Positions 56,870 to 64,000 of a stretch of 64,000 bases of DNA are shown here, one piece after another. Each line of letters starts with the position of its first letter. The stretch's first letter is position 1. Source of the DNA: CBDCUF01 sp965222525 (GTDB taxonomy: Bacteria; Pseudomonadota; Alphaproteobacteria; Rickettsiales; UBA8987); the NCBI GenBank assembly GCA_965222525.1, contig OZ244955.1:744001-808000 (forward strand), given 5' to 3'. Under the pieces are notes generated by a model. It was not told the DNA's origin. It was given only the letters and a program-made list of their open reading frames with translations, and did not search any database. The translations under genes and the position numbers were made by a program.

Positions 56870-58225
56870 ATGTTCAACAATCTGACAAACTCTCTCGGCA
56901 AGGTATTCGACAGGCTCAAGGGTAAGGGGTATCTGGGTGAGGAGGATGTATCGCTTGCGATGCGCGAGGTCAGGGTTGCATTGCTCGAGGCCGATGTATC
57001 GCTGCCGGTAGTCAAGGATTTCATCGCTAGGGTAAAGGAAAAGGCTACCGGACAGGAGGTGATAAAGAGCGTCTCCCCTGCACAGATGGTTATCAAGATT
57101 GTCCAGGATGAGCTTGAATCTGTGCTTGGCGGTGAGGAAGAGGAATCTGCGCTTAATCTTAACACCACCCCGCCTGCGGTTATAATGATGGTCGGTTTGC
57201 AGGGTTCGGGTAAGACAACTTCCTGCGCCAAGATTTCCATGCGTCTGAAGAATAGGGATAACAGGAAAATCCTTATGGCTTCGCTGGATATATACCGTCC
57301 TGCTGCCCAGCAGCAACTTGCAACCCTTGGTGTGCAGGCGCAGATAGATACTCTCCCGATAATAGAAGGTGAAAAGCCGGAGAAAATTACCAGACGTGCT
57401 TTGGAGAAGGGCAGGCTGGAGGGGTATGACATTGTTATGCTCGATACCGCCGGTCGCCTGCATATCGACACCGAACTTATGGATGAGCTTGACCGGGTGA
57501 AGAAGCTTGCCTCCCCGGCGGAAATATTACTGGTGGCGGATTCGCTTACCGGACAGGATGCGGTGAATGTAGCCGGGCAGTTCCATGGCAAGCTGGGCGT
57601 TACCGGCATAGTGCTTACCCGTATCGACGGTGATGCAAGGGGTGGAGCAGCGCTTAGTATGCGGGCGGTAACCGGCTGTCCGGTGAAATATCTCGGCGTT
57701 GGTGAGAAGTTGTCCGAGCTGGAGGAGTTTCATCCCAAGCGTATAGCCACCCGTATTCTGGATATGGGCGATGTGGTATCGCTGGTGGAGAAGGCAGCCG
57801 AAACCGTCAGCGAGGCCGAGGCGAAGAAGCTTGAGAAGAAAATGCGTAAAGGTCAGTTCGATTTCGATGACCTGCATAAACAGCTTGACACTATCCGTAA
57901 AATGGGTGGAATGGGGGGTATAATGAATCTGCTGCCTGGTATGGGCAAGATGAAGGAACAGGTGGCGGAAGCTGATATTGATGAAAAGATGCTGGTACGG
58001 CAGCAGGCGATAATTACTTCGATGACCATGCAGGAGCGGCGTAACCCGAAGCTGATGAATGCCTCCCGCAAGCGGCGGATAGCGGCCGGTTCGGGGGTTA
58101 CCATACAGGATGTAAACCGTCTGCTCAAGCAGTTTAAACAAATGCAGATGATGATGAAAAAGGTTGGCCGTATGAGTAAAAAGGATATGATGCGCGGTGG
58201 ACTGAAGGGGCTGATGCCACGGTAA
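56870..58225 (+). CDS. ffh: Signal recognition particle protein Ffh
   Basis: 451 aa. N domain (FNNLTNSLGKVFDRLKGKGY), G domain with P-loop GLQGSGKT at 109-116, ASLDIYRPAAQQQL, DTAGRLHIDTELM, TRIDGDARGGAALS and the C-terminal M domain rich in Met (MGGMGGIMNLLPGMGKMKEQ, then SGVTIQDVNRLLKQFKQM) that binds signal sequences and 4.5S RNA. Targets membrane proteins to FtsY and the Sec translocon. The start lies right behind a palindrome and lacks a clear ribosome site. Confidence 0.98.
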   Translation: MFNNLTNSLGKVFDRLKGKGYLGEEDVSLAMREVRVALLEADVSLPVVKDFIARVKEKATGQEVIKSVSPAQMVIKIVQDELESVLGGEEEESALNLNTTPPAVIMMVGLQGSGKTTSCAKISMRLKNRDNRKILMASLDIYRPAAQQQLATLGVQAQIDTLPIIEGEKPEKITRRALEKGRLEGYDIVMLDTAGRLHIDTELMDELDRVKKLASPAEILLVADSLTGQDAVNVAGQFHGKLGVTGIVLTRIDGDARGGAALSMRAVTGCPVKYLGVGEKLSELEEFHPKRIATRILDMGDVVSLVEKAAETVSEAEAKKLEKKMRKGQFDFDDLHKQLDTIRKMGGMGGIMNLLPGMGKMKEQVAEADIDEKMLVRQQAIITSMTMQERRNPKLMNASRKRRIAAGSGVTIQDVNRLLKQFKQMQMMMKKVGRMSKKDMMRGGLKGLMPR

Positions 58226-58226
58226 A

Positions 58227-58296
58227 ACCTCCCCCGCTTGCGGGGGAGGCAAGAAATTCGAGGAATTTTAATTCCCGAATTTCTGGTGGGGGAATA
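58227..58296. repeat. GC hairpin module (CTTGCGGGGG type)
   Basis: CCTCCCCCGCTTGCGGGGGAGG hairpin (58229-58250) followed by CAAGAAATTCGAGGAATTTT and CCCGAATTTCTGGTGGGGGA. It follows the ffh stop directly and the first hairpin could stop transcription, though no U-run follows. Confidence 0.75.
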
Positions 58297-58299
58297 TGT

Positions 58300-58355
58300 A
58301 AGTGCTAGGTGCTGAGTGTTGAGTGCTGAGTCTCCCGCTGCAGACTCTCAGCACT
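58300..58355. repeat. Fold-back word tract (AGTGCTG)
   Basis: AAGTGCTAGGTGCTGAGTG, TTGAGTGCTGAGTCTC, then CTGCAGACTCTCAGCACTTC. Same words as 48955-49035. Confidence 0.7.
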
Positions 58356-58370
58356 TCACAATTCCCTCCC

Positions 58371-58430
58371 CGAAAATCTGGCAATCATAGATTGCTCAGA
58401 TTTTCTCCCCTCCCGCAAGCGGGAGGGGGC
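58371..58430. repeat. GC hairpin module, copy 3 (inverted core)
   Basis: ATTCCCTCCCCGAAAATCTG, GCAATCATAGATTGC, then TTTTCTCCCCTCCCGCAAGC and GGGAGGGGG: the reverse complement of the core at 48881-48950 and 54131-54200. Confidence 0.85.
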
Positions 58431-58465
58431 TCAGACAGATTATTTTTTAACAAGAAAGGAAAAAT

Positions 58466-59119
58466 ATGAAATTTTTTGTAGATACTGCGGAGATTGATGA
58501 AATCAGGGAGCTGGCGGAGACCGGTATGGTTGACGGTGTGACTACCAATCCCTCGCTGATTATGAAATCAGGGCGGGATTTCAAGGAAACCATAAAGGAA
58601 ATATGCGATATTGTGCCTGGCCCGGTGAGTGCCGAGGTCGTTGCGACCAGTGCGGAGGAGATGATTTCCGAAGGCCGCAAGCTGCTGAAAATAGCCGATA
58701 ATATCGCAATCAAGGTACCGCTCACATGGGACGGGCTGAAAGCCTGCAAAGCCCTTGCCGATGACGGGATTATGGTTAATGTAACCCTGTGCTTCTCTCC
58801 GGCACAGGCATTGCTGGCCGCCAAGGCGGGGGCTGCATTTATCTCCCCCTTTGTCGGGCGGCATGATGATATAGCCCAGGACGGGATGCAGCTTATCAGC
58901 GATATTATCGATATTTACAGCAATTATCCGGATTTCAAAACGGAAGTTCTGGTGGCCTCGGTGCGCCACCCGATACATGTTGTAGACTCTGCAATGATGG
59001 GAGCGGATATCTGTACCTGCCCGCCCAAGGTAATAAAACAACTGGCCAACCACCCTTTGACCGATAAAGGTCTGGAAGCCTTTCTGAAGGACTGGAAAAA
59101 AACCGGACAGTCTATATGA
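58466..59119 (+). CDS. Fructose-6-phosphate aldolase / transaldolase-like (TalC/FSA family)
   Basis: 217 aa single-domain TIM barrel. Schiff-base Lys83 in ADNIAIKVPLTWDGL, MVDGVTTNPSLI at the N-terminus, NVTLCFSPAQALLAAKAGA, ISPFVGRHDD and the C-terminal HPLTDKGLEAFLKDW. The family includes transaldolases of the pentose phosphate pathway and fructose-6-phosphate aldolases; the 217-aa length fits the small TalC group and the sequence alone does not decide. Good ribosome site (AAGAAAGGAAAA). Confidence 0.93.
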   Translation: MKFFVDTAEIDEIRELAETGMVDGVTTNPSLIMKSGRDFKETIKEICDIVPGPVSAEVVATSAEEMISEGRKLLKIADNIAIKVPLTWDGLKACKALADDGIMVNVTLCFSPAQALLAAKAGAAFISPFVGRHDDIAQDGMQLISDIIDIYSNYPDFKTEVLVASVRHPIHVVDSAMMGADICTCPPKVIKQLANHPLTDKGLEAFLKDWKKTGQSI

Positions 59120-59201
59120 GGAGTGTGTAGTAGTGGTGTGGTTTTATCATTGATATTAAAGTAATTTTTCCATATAATTCGTTAAAAAATGAAGGTATAG
59201 C

Positions 59202-59852
59202 ATGACAAAGACCCCCGAACTGGATGTTTTCATCAAGGACTCTGTCAAGGCAGGCAAGTCCCCGGATGAAATAAGAGCTATACTTTCAGAGGCTGGCTGG
59301 GATGAGAAACGTTTGAACGCTGCATTTGAGTATTACTACCCTGCCGACTATCCTGTTGCTGTCCCGCGTCCGAAAGTATTTGCCTCCCCACGGCTGTTTT
59401 TCCTTAACCTGTTTTATTTCCTGCTGTTCTACCTTGTTACCTATAATGTAGTATCAATCATATTCACAATGCTTGACCATTATCTGCCGGATGGGCTGGG
59501 AAATTACAATGGGTTTTATTACTATTCGGGTAACATAAGCAGGGCAATCCAGGATAGTCTGGCTATTATTATTGTCTGCGCCCCGATGATATATGTTTCA
59601 AGCCGTACTATAACCAAGGCAATGCATAATGCCAGACAATCCATTCCCCGTATACGTCTGATTCTGGTTTACCTTACCCTGTTTGTCGGCGCATGTGTAA
59701 TCCTTTCCAGCGGGTGCCTTTTTGTTTATTATTTCCTGCGTGGAGAGCTAAGTATGCGTTTTATTATAAAAATAGCAATACTAACCGCCATGGTAATAGG
59801 ACTTTACATGTATTACAGGGGAGAGCTGAAGCGTGATGAGGAAAATGCATGA
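59202..59852 (+). CDS. DUF5671 domain membrane protein
   Basis: 216 aa. The N-terminal ~45 residues form a short helical UBA-like segment (LDVFIKDSVKAGKSPDEIRA, LSEAGWDEKRLNAAFEYYY), followed by four membrane helices with the DUF5671 pattern: RIRLILVYLTLFVGACVILS, YYFLRGELSMRFIIKIAILT and MYYRGELKRDE. Function unknown. Overlaps the next gene by four bases (ATGA), forming a pair. Confidence 0.8.
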   Translation: MTKTPELDVFIKDSVKAGKSPDEIRAILSEAGWDEKRLNAAFEYYYPADYPVAVPRPKVFASPRLFFLNLFYFLLFYLVTYNVVSIIFTMLDHYLPDGLGNYNGFYYYSGNISRAIQDSLAIIIVCAPMIYVSSRTITKAMHNARQSIPRIRLILVYLTLFVGACVILSSGCLFVYYFLRGELSMRFIIKIAILTAMVIGLYMYYRGELKRDEENA

Positions 59853-60349
59853 AGGATGAAGCTATAAGTAAGGTAGTAAAATTTGTCGGTGTAGGGATTC
59901 TGCTGGCTGTAGTTGCATGGTCTTTTTATATTACGGGAAGTCCCGAACTTAACCGTGAACTCAGGACTGACCAGCATCGAATTAGGGATGTGCATACAGC
60001 AAAAGAAGCGGTTGATATTTTTTTCAAGCTTAAAAAGACTCTTCCGGAATCCATGGAAATAATGTTTGGGGAAGCTGTGCAGCATTCCTATCGGGACTAC
60101 AAATATGATTCGGATGAATATAAATTTGCATCTCGAATGGATAGCCTCCTGAGCGCATCGAAGCATAAATTTTTCAACATTGAATATAAAGTTACAGGAG
60201 AATTTTCCTATAATCTTTGTACGACATTTTTTCACCCATGGGATAAAAGGAAAGCCTATAGGAATTATTGGGAAAATAAACACGATACAAAATGGCACCA
60301 CCCGTCCGGAAATCACTGTTTTGGTTTTACAGTGACTCCTGCTGAATAG
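59849..60349 (+). CDS. Membrane-anchored hypothetical protein paired with DUF5671
   Basis: 166 aa. One N-terminal helix (KFVGVGILLAVVAWSFYITG) then a soluble, probably periplasmic domain with RDVHTAKEAVDIFFKLKKTL, YKFASRMDSLL and a His/Trp-rich end (KWHHPSGNHCFGFTVTPAE). Small proteins of this layout tend to follow DUF5671 genes. Translationally coupled to it. Function unknown. Confidence 0.65.
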   Translation: MKDEAISKVVKFVGVGILLAVVAWSFYITGSPELNRELRTDQHRIRDVHTAKEAVDIFFKLKKTLPESMEIMFGEAVQHSYRDYKYDSDEYKFASRMDSLLSASKHKFFNIEYKVTGEFSYNLCTTFFHPWDKRKAYRNYWENKHDTKWHHPSGNHCFGFTVTPAE

Positions 60350-60473
60350 GTCCTGCGTATGAGCGGGGTAATAGATAGTGGTGCAATTGCAGGTTATAGA
60401 AAATCACTAGATTCTGGATTCCAGACTCTAATCATTACTACTCACTACCCACAACACACTAACCACTAAAACC

Positions 60474-61193
60474 ATGACGGAAAGCCCTGTAGGAAAACTG
60501 GTTATATTCATCATTATTGCAGTCCTGATGTGGTATTTTCTGCCCGGTGGGTCGGGATGGGGGCTATTCGGGGATGGCGATGAGGGAACTGGGCAGGCTC
60601 AGGAAGGGGCCGGTTCCCCTGCCGGATATATGGTTATCAACGGCCAGACTACCCTGTGGCCACCGCAGGTTGGAATGCCTTATCCTAACCTCAAATTAAC
60701 CGACCATAATGGCAAGAAAACAAGGCTGTCCGACTTCAAAGGCAAAGTGCTGATAATACAGCCGGTAAGTATGGGTGACCCGGCCAGTATAGCCTTTTCC
60801 GGCGGGAAGGAGGCAGGGGCGTTTGACGGGATAAGGCCGCAGGAGAAAATCCATCCTTTTCATACATATTTCAGCCATTATGCCAGGGGAGCCTCGCTTG
60901 AAAGTGGCAATGTATTATTTATCCAGATAATTTTCTCCGATAGCAAGGGCAGGGCACCTGAACCTGCTGATATAAAACGGTGGGCAACTCATTTCGGGCT
61001 GGATAAAAAGCCGAATACATTTATTCTTGCCGGCAGTGAAGATTTATGGAACCAGGCGAGTTACAATATGATACCGGGATTTCAGCTTGTCGATAAAGAT
61101 TTCATCCTGCGCTACGATAATACCGGACGCAGCCCCAAACATAACCTGTTCAGGGATATCTTCCCCAATATCGCCGGAATCCTTGCAGAATAG
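60474..61193 (+). CDS. Thioredoxin-fold (SCO/TlpA-like) protein lacking redox cysteines
   Basis: 239 aa. Membrane anchor at ~8-24 (LVIFIIIAVLMWYFLPGG), Gly-rich linker, then a thioredoxin-like domain: GMPYPNLKLTDHNGKKTRLS and DFKGKVLIIQPVSMGDPASI, where the CxxC would be expected, then DIKRWATHFGLDKKPNTFIL, GFQLVDKDFILRYD. There is no cysteine in the whole protein, so it cannot act as a thiol oxidoreductase. Perhaps a structural or binding relative. Upstream is an ACTACTCACTACCC word tract. Confidence 0.7.
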   Translation: MTESPVGKLVIFIIIAVLMWYFLPGGSGWGLFGDGDEGTGQAQEGAGSPAGYMVINGQTTLWPPQVGMPYPNLKLTDHNGKKTRLSDFKGKVLIIQPVSMGDPASIAFSGGKEAGAFDGIRPQEKIHPFHTYFSHYARGASLESGNVLFIQIIFSDSKGRAPEPADIKRWATHFGLDKKPNTFILAGSEDLWNQASYNMIPGFQLVDKDFILRYDNTGRSPKHNLFRDIFPNIAGILAE

Positions 61194-61252
61194 CTTGCAA
61201 ATCATTACTAAAACCGATAGAAGCGTGCCTGTAATCATCAAAAGGAACCGTA

Positions 61253-62425
61253 ATGACGGAAAAACGTTTTTATGATACCAGGGAGTTTATTTTCACCAGT
61301 GAGTCGGTGTCAGAGGGGCATCCGGATAAGGTAAGTGACCAGATTTCCGATGCGATACTCGATGCCTATCTGCGAGAAGACCCGTATGCACGGGTTGCGG
61401 TTGAGACTCTGGTTACAACCAACCGGGTGGTGACTGCAGGTGAGGTGCGCGGTTCGGACAAGGTAACCCAGGCAATCCCCGATATTATCCGTGAGACGGT
61501 CAGGCGTATCGGCTATGAACAGGATGGTTTCCACTGGGATAATTTACAAATTGAGAATTACGTGCATGGCCAGTCGGCGGATATTGCGCAGGGTGTAGAC
61601 GGACAGGGCGGTGAGACTGAAGGAGCCGGGGACCAGGGTATAATGTTTGGTTATGCCTGCACTGAAACCGATGTACTGATGCCGGCGCCAATCCATTACT
61701 CACACCGGATTCTGAAGAATATACTGGATGCGGTACGTGCCGGAGATTTGCCTCGCCTGGGGCCGGATGCCAAAAGCCAGATTTCTGTTGATTATGTAGG
61801 GGTTGATCCGGTGAGGGCGCGGTCTGTAGTGGTTTCCATCCAGCATCCGGAAGGAATGACACAAAAGGAGGTGAAGGATTTAATCCGGCCATATGTGGAG
61901 AAAACCTTGCCCGACGGGTGGATGTGCGAGGATGACGAGTTTTATGTCAACCCCACCGGCAAGTTTGTGATAGGCGGGCCGGATGGGGATGCCGGACTGA
62001 CCGGACGCAAGATTATCGTTGATACTTATGGTGGTGCGGCACCGCATGGTGGTGGTGCGTTTTCCGGCAAGGATCCGACCAAGGTTGACCGTTCGGCTGC
62101 ATATGCTGCCCGCTACCTGGCCAAGAATGTTGTGGGTGCGGGGCTGGCCTCGGCCTGTACTATACAGCTTGCCTATGCGATAGGTGTTGCCAAGCCGCTG
62201 GGGCTTTATGTCAACACGCATGGCACCGGCAATGTTAATGAATATGAAATTGCCAAACGGCTGGGTGCAGCGATGAACCTGTCGCCATGGGGTATACGCC
62301 AGCATCTTGAACTGCACAAGCCGATATATGAACGCAGCGCCGCCTACGGCCATTTCGGCCGCCAGCCCGATGATGACGGTGGCTTTTCATGGGAAAAACT
62401 GGATCTGGTTGATAAGTTGAAGTGA
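61253..62425 (+). CDS. metK: S-adenosylmethionine synthetase
   Basis: 390 aa. Makes SAM from methionine and ATP. FTSESVSEGHPDKVSDQISD opens the ATP site, then TAGEVRGSD, GAGDQGIMFGYACTET, GGPDGDAGLTGRKIIVDTYG with GGGAFSGKDPTKVDRSAAY. Ribosome site AAAAGGAACC. I see no SAM riboswitch in the 60 bp upstream. Confidence 0.98.
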   Translation: MTEKRFYDTREFIFTSESVSEGHPDKVSDQISDAILDAYLREDPYARVAVETLVTTNRVVTAGEVRGSDKVTQAIPDIIRETVRRIGYEQDGFHWDNLQIENYVHGQSADIAQGVDGQGGETEGAGDQGIMFGYACTETDVLMPAPIHYSHRILKNILDAVRAGDLPRLGPDAKSQISVDYVGVDPVRARSVVVSIQHPEGMTQKEVKDLIRPYVEKTLPDGWMCEDDEFYVNPTGKFVIGGPDGDAGLTGRKIIVDTYGGAAPHGGGAFSGKDPTKVDRSAAYAARYLAKNVVGAGLASACTIQLAYAIGVAKPLGLYVNTHGTGNVNEYEIAKRLGAAMNLSPWGIRQHLELHKPIYERSAAYGHFGRQPDDDGGFSWEKLDLVDKLK

Positions 62426-62540
62426 ATTTAGAGTTCAGAATTCAGAGTTCGGTGAACTTTTTGCAGAAAATATCCTTTGAAATCAAAATTTTAGGAGAAT
62501 AGTTGCAAAAAGTAAAAAACTTTTCTTCATTGTAATAAAG

Positions 62541-62563
62541 CTGTAACATTTCTCTGCTATAGT
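62541..62563 (+). promoter_or_regulatory. Shared promoter-like 23-mer, copy 3
   Basis: CTGTAACATTTCTCTGC then TATAGT, identical to 49568-49590 at 22 of 23 positions. The ATG at 62604 is 40 bases downstream. Surrounding bases differ between the two sites, so the conservation is confined to this block. Confidence 0.6.
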
Positions 62564-62603
62564 GCTCGCACAAAGATAAACAATCTACTGAAGCACTTAT
62601 TCA

Positions 62604-63704
62604 ATGAAACTAAAAGAAATAAAAAAATGGATCAGGGAAGAACTGCATCACAGCATATCCTATAAAGTGGCAGGCATGTACCTGGCACGAGATAATATTG
62701 CCTCAGAAGAATGGGAAAATCGTAAAGACGCTAGAGAGGCTACATCCCTGATCATTTCTGAAGGCAGCAAAGCTTTTACGTCCCTGGACAGTGATGAGCA
62801 AGTAAGGCTAATAAAAGAATATGGAAAGAAAAGTTCTTACCCAGGAAAAATCAATCCTGACTCTATAAATAGTGTAGTAAAAAATCAGCAATTTGCCAAG
62901 AATATTATATCTTACATTGATGATGGATTGGCCGAATTGATAGCAGCATCAGAGTTGAAAAATACCAATATTTTAACTGATGATATGAAGGAAACCCTGT
63001 CTATGATAGATGTGGCTAAAGAAGTTATCCCGCTGGAGCAATCTTTTCAGATATTTATCGATTTGGGAGCAGCTCCAGCAAGCAAGCTACTACCAGATAA
63101 GGCTCCCCAAAAGGGAGATATAAGACATGCAATATTTACAAAAGAAGGAAGGTCAGAGGCATTAAAAAAACTTGAATCTGGTGATGATAAATATGTCAAC
63201 AAACATCTTACGGAGAATGTTAATTATGTAAGTGAAAATATTAGAGATATGCTACTTACTGAACCAGATTCAAGGTGGGCAAAGCATATAAAAGAAAAAA
63301 CTCTACCTGAAGAAATAAAAGATGCATTTATGGATGGTTATTCAGCAAAATGGAAAATTGACAAAGAGGTGATGGAAAGCTTGGTAAATAATCCCAATTC
63401 CAAGAATACAAGGATAACTGCTGCACTGCATCTATTTGTAAGCGAGGCAAAGCTTGATATTGAACCAGATAAAATTACAGATAATGATTGGCTGAAAATC
63501 GGTCTTATTTTGCAGGAAAAGAAGATGATACAAAAAGCGGGAGGACATTTTGACAAACGCCTTGGACGTACGGGCAAGGAGGAGATACAACTAAGAAAGC
63601 TTAAAAATGAAATCAGCAGGATGTCGTATGACGGTATGATGGAAAAATTTGTAAAAAGGTTAGGTCAGATTGATAATCCGCAAAGAGGCAAAGGCTTACA
63701 ATAG
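62604..63704 (+). CDS. Hypothetical protein, Lys-rich, lineage-specific
   Basis: 366 aa, soluble, helical, Lys/Glu/Ile-rich and AT-rich compared with metK and hisZ on either side. Opens KLKEIKKWIREELHHSISYK; contains SFQIFIDLGAAPASKLLPDK and EIQLRKLKNEISRMSYDG. No domain recognised. It interrupts an otherwise core gene order and shares an upstream motif with the genes at 17755 and 49682, so the three could be one regulon. No clear AGGAGG site; CTACTGAAGCA precedes the ATG. Confidence 0.6.
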   Translation: MKLKEIKKWIREELHHSISYKVAGMYLARDNIASEEWENRKDAREATSLIISEGSKAFTSLDSDEQVRLIKEYGKKSSYPGKINPDSINSVVKNQQFAKNIISYIDDGLAELIAASELKNTNILTDDMKETLSMIDVAKEVIPLEQSFQIFIDLGAAPASKLLPDKAPQKGDIRHAIFTKEGRSEALKKLESGDDKYVNKHLTENVNYVSENIRDMLLTEPDSRWAKHIKEKTLPEEIKDAFMDGYSAKWKIDKEVMESLVNNPNSKNTRITAALHLFVSEAKLDIEPDKITDNDWLKIGLILQEKKMIQKAGGHFDKRLGRTGKEEIQLRKLKNEISRMSYDGMMEKFVKRLGQIDNPQRGKGLQ

Positions 63705-63761
63705 AAAGGTTTTATTTCCATCATCTATAATCTATAATCCATCATCAATTCATCATCCATA

Positions 63762-64000
63762 ATGAATAACACCGACAACAATACCGTACTTCTACCTGCA
63801 GGGTTCCGTGATGTATTACCGCCATATGCGGCGCAGGAAAGCAGGATAACCGCCAGGCTGCTGGAGATATTCGAGCTGTTCGGCTATGAGCAGGTGCGCC
63901 CGCCGATGGTGGAGTTCGAGGCGAGTCTGGTATCCGGCAAGGGCGAACGGCTGTCAAACCAGACTTTCCGTATTATGGACCCGCATTCACGTGAAATGAT
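63762..64000 (+). CDS. hisZ: ATP phosphoribosyltransferase regulatory subunit, 3' end beyond window
   Basis: First ~79 codons only, from ATG at 63762. LLPAGFRDVLPPYAAQESRI, ELFGYEQVRPPMVEFEASL and SGKGERLSNQTFRIMDPHSR match HisZ, the HisRS-like partner of short-form HisG in the first step of histidine synthesis. The (Q)TFRIMDPHSR text distinguishes it from true HisRS. An ATCCATCATC word tract (63718-63760) precedes the start. Confidence 0.88.
   Translation, partial: MNNTDNNTVLLPAGFRDVLPPYAAQESRITARLLEIFELFGYEQVRPPMVEFEASLVSGKGERLSNQTFRIMDPHSREM

Noticed and set aside
61194..61252. Possible SAM riboswitch before metK
   Set aside because: Only about 60 bp separate it from the previous gene and I see none of the conserved SAM-II or SAM-V helices; just a ribosome site.

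Overview
The window looks like part of an alphaproteobacterial chromosome. Markers are the short HisRS-like ATP phosphoribosyltransferase regulatory subunit (hisZ) at the right edge, a TauE/TIGR02186-type pair, CcmC, a CGFS glutaredoxin, a DmdC-type acyl-CoA dehydrogenase beside fadB and fadA, and tRNA genes with encoded CCA. The order cannot be fixed from sequence alone. Palindromic elements that run into reading frames recall the Rickettsia palindromic elements, but hisA/hisF/hisZ, beta-oxidation genes and a FliK-like protein point to a less reduced organism. Most genes are ordinary housekeeping genes; the accessory content sits between them.

Layout. 1-4.7 kb: end of a uracil-DNA glycosylase family gene, an Abi-alpha/DUF4393-like protein, grxD, small unknown ORFs, a lipoprotein, a lone prepilin-like protein and rnhA. 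4.9-8.7 kb: gmk and aminopeptidase P, then a heptose nucleotidyltransferase and heptose phosphatase pair. 9.4-17.7 kb: ccmC, hisF/hisA, a tandem pair of secreted Cys-rich proteins, an ArsC-like protein, lepB, a BepA-like M48 protease and uvrB. 17.7-26 kb: lineage-specific proteins, a YihY-like protein that seems to have lost a membrane segment, a GNAT enzyme, map, DoxX and polA. 26-34 kb: a surface-polysaccharide-type group (alpha/beta hydrolase, asnB, multi-pass membrane protein), tRNA-Cys and a sensor histidine kinase. 33.9-40.5 kb: a fad operon, transcribed leftward, carrying two tandem HepT/MntA-type toxin-antitoxin pairs between fadA and fadB. 40.7-43.7 kb: a two-gene phage-tail-like beta-helix module, then lolD and tRNA-His. 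44-48.8 kb: dnaN, a FliK-like protein, a YgjP-type metalloprotease and a Usp protein.

48.8-56 kb is a repeat-rich accessory region. It holds an unknown Lys-rich protein, a TIGR02186 protein, an IS5-family element inserted in a membrane-anchored protein gene, an orphan ParD, a ParDE pair and TauE. TauE and TIGR02186 proteins are usually adjacent and here are separated by about 3.4 kb of this material. 56-64 kb returns to core genes: a lipoprotein, ffh, fructose-6-phosphate aldolase-like transaldolase, a DUF5671 pair, a thioredoxin-fold protein without cysteines, metK, another unknown Lys-rich protein and the start of hisZ.

Non-coding DNA is unusually structured. I see at least four kinds of dispersed repeat: (i) ~140-bp palindromes with a shared core but copy-specific inverted arms (3 copies); (ii) a ~148-bp MITE-like element with GTCAT..GAAC ends (5 copies); (iii) an element with TTCCAAATAATTT ends, once short beside ccmC and once about 720 bp beside tRNA-Cys; (iv) GC-rich hairpin modules and tracts of repeated short words such as AGTGCTG, GACAACT, GGTTACA and CAGAAG. 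Three unrelated lineage-specific genes share a near-identical promoter-like 23-mer.
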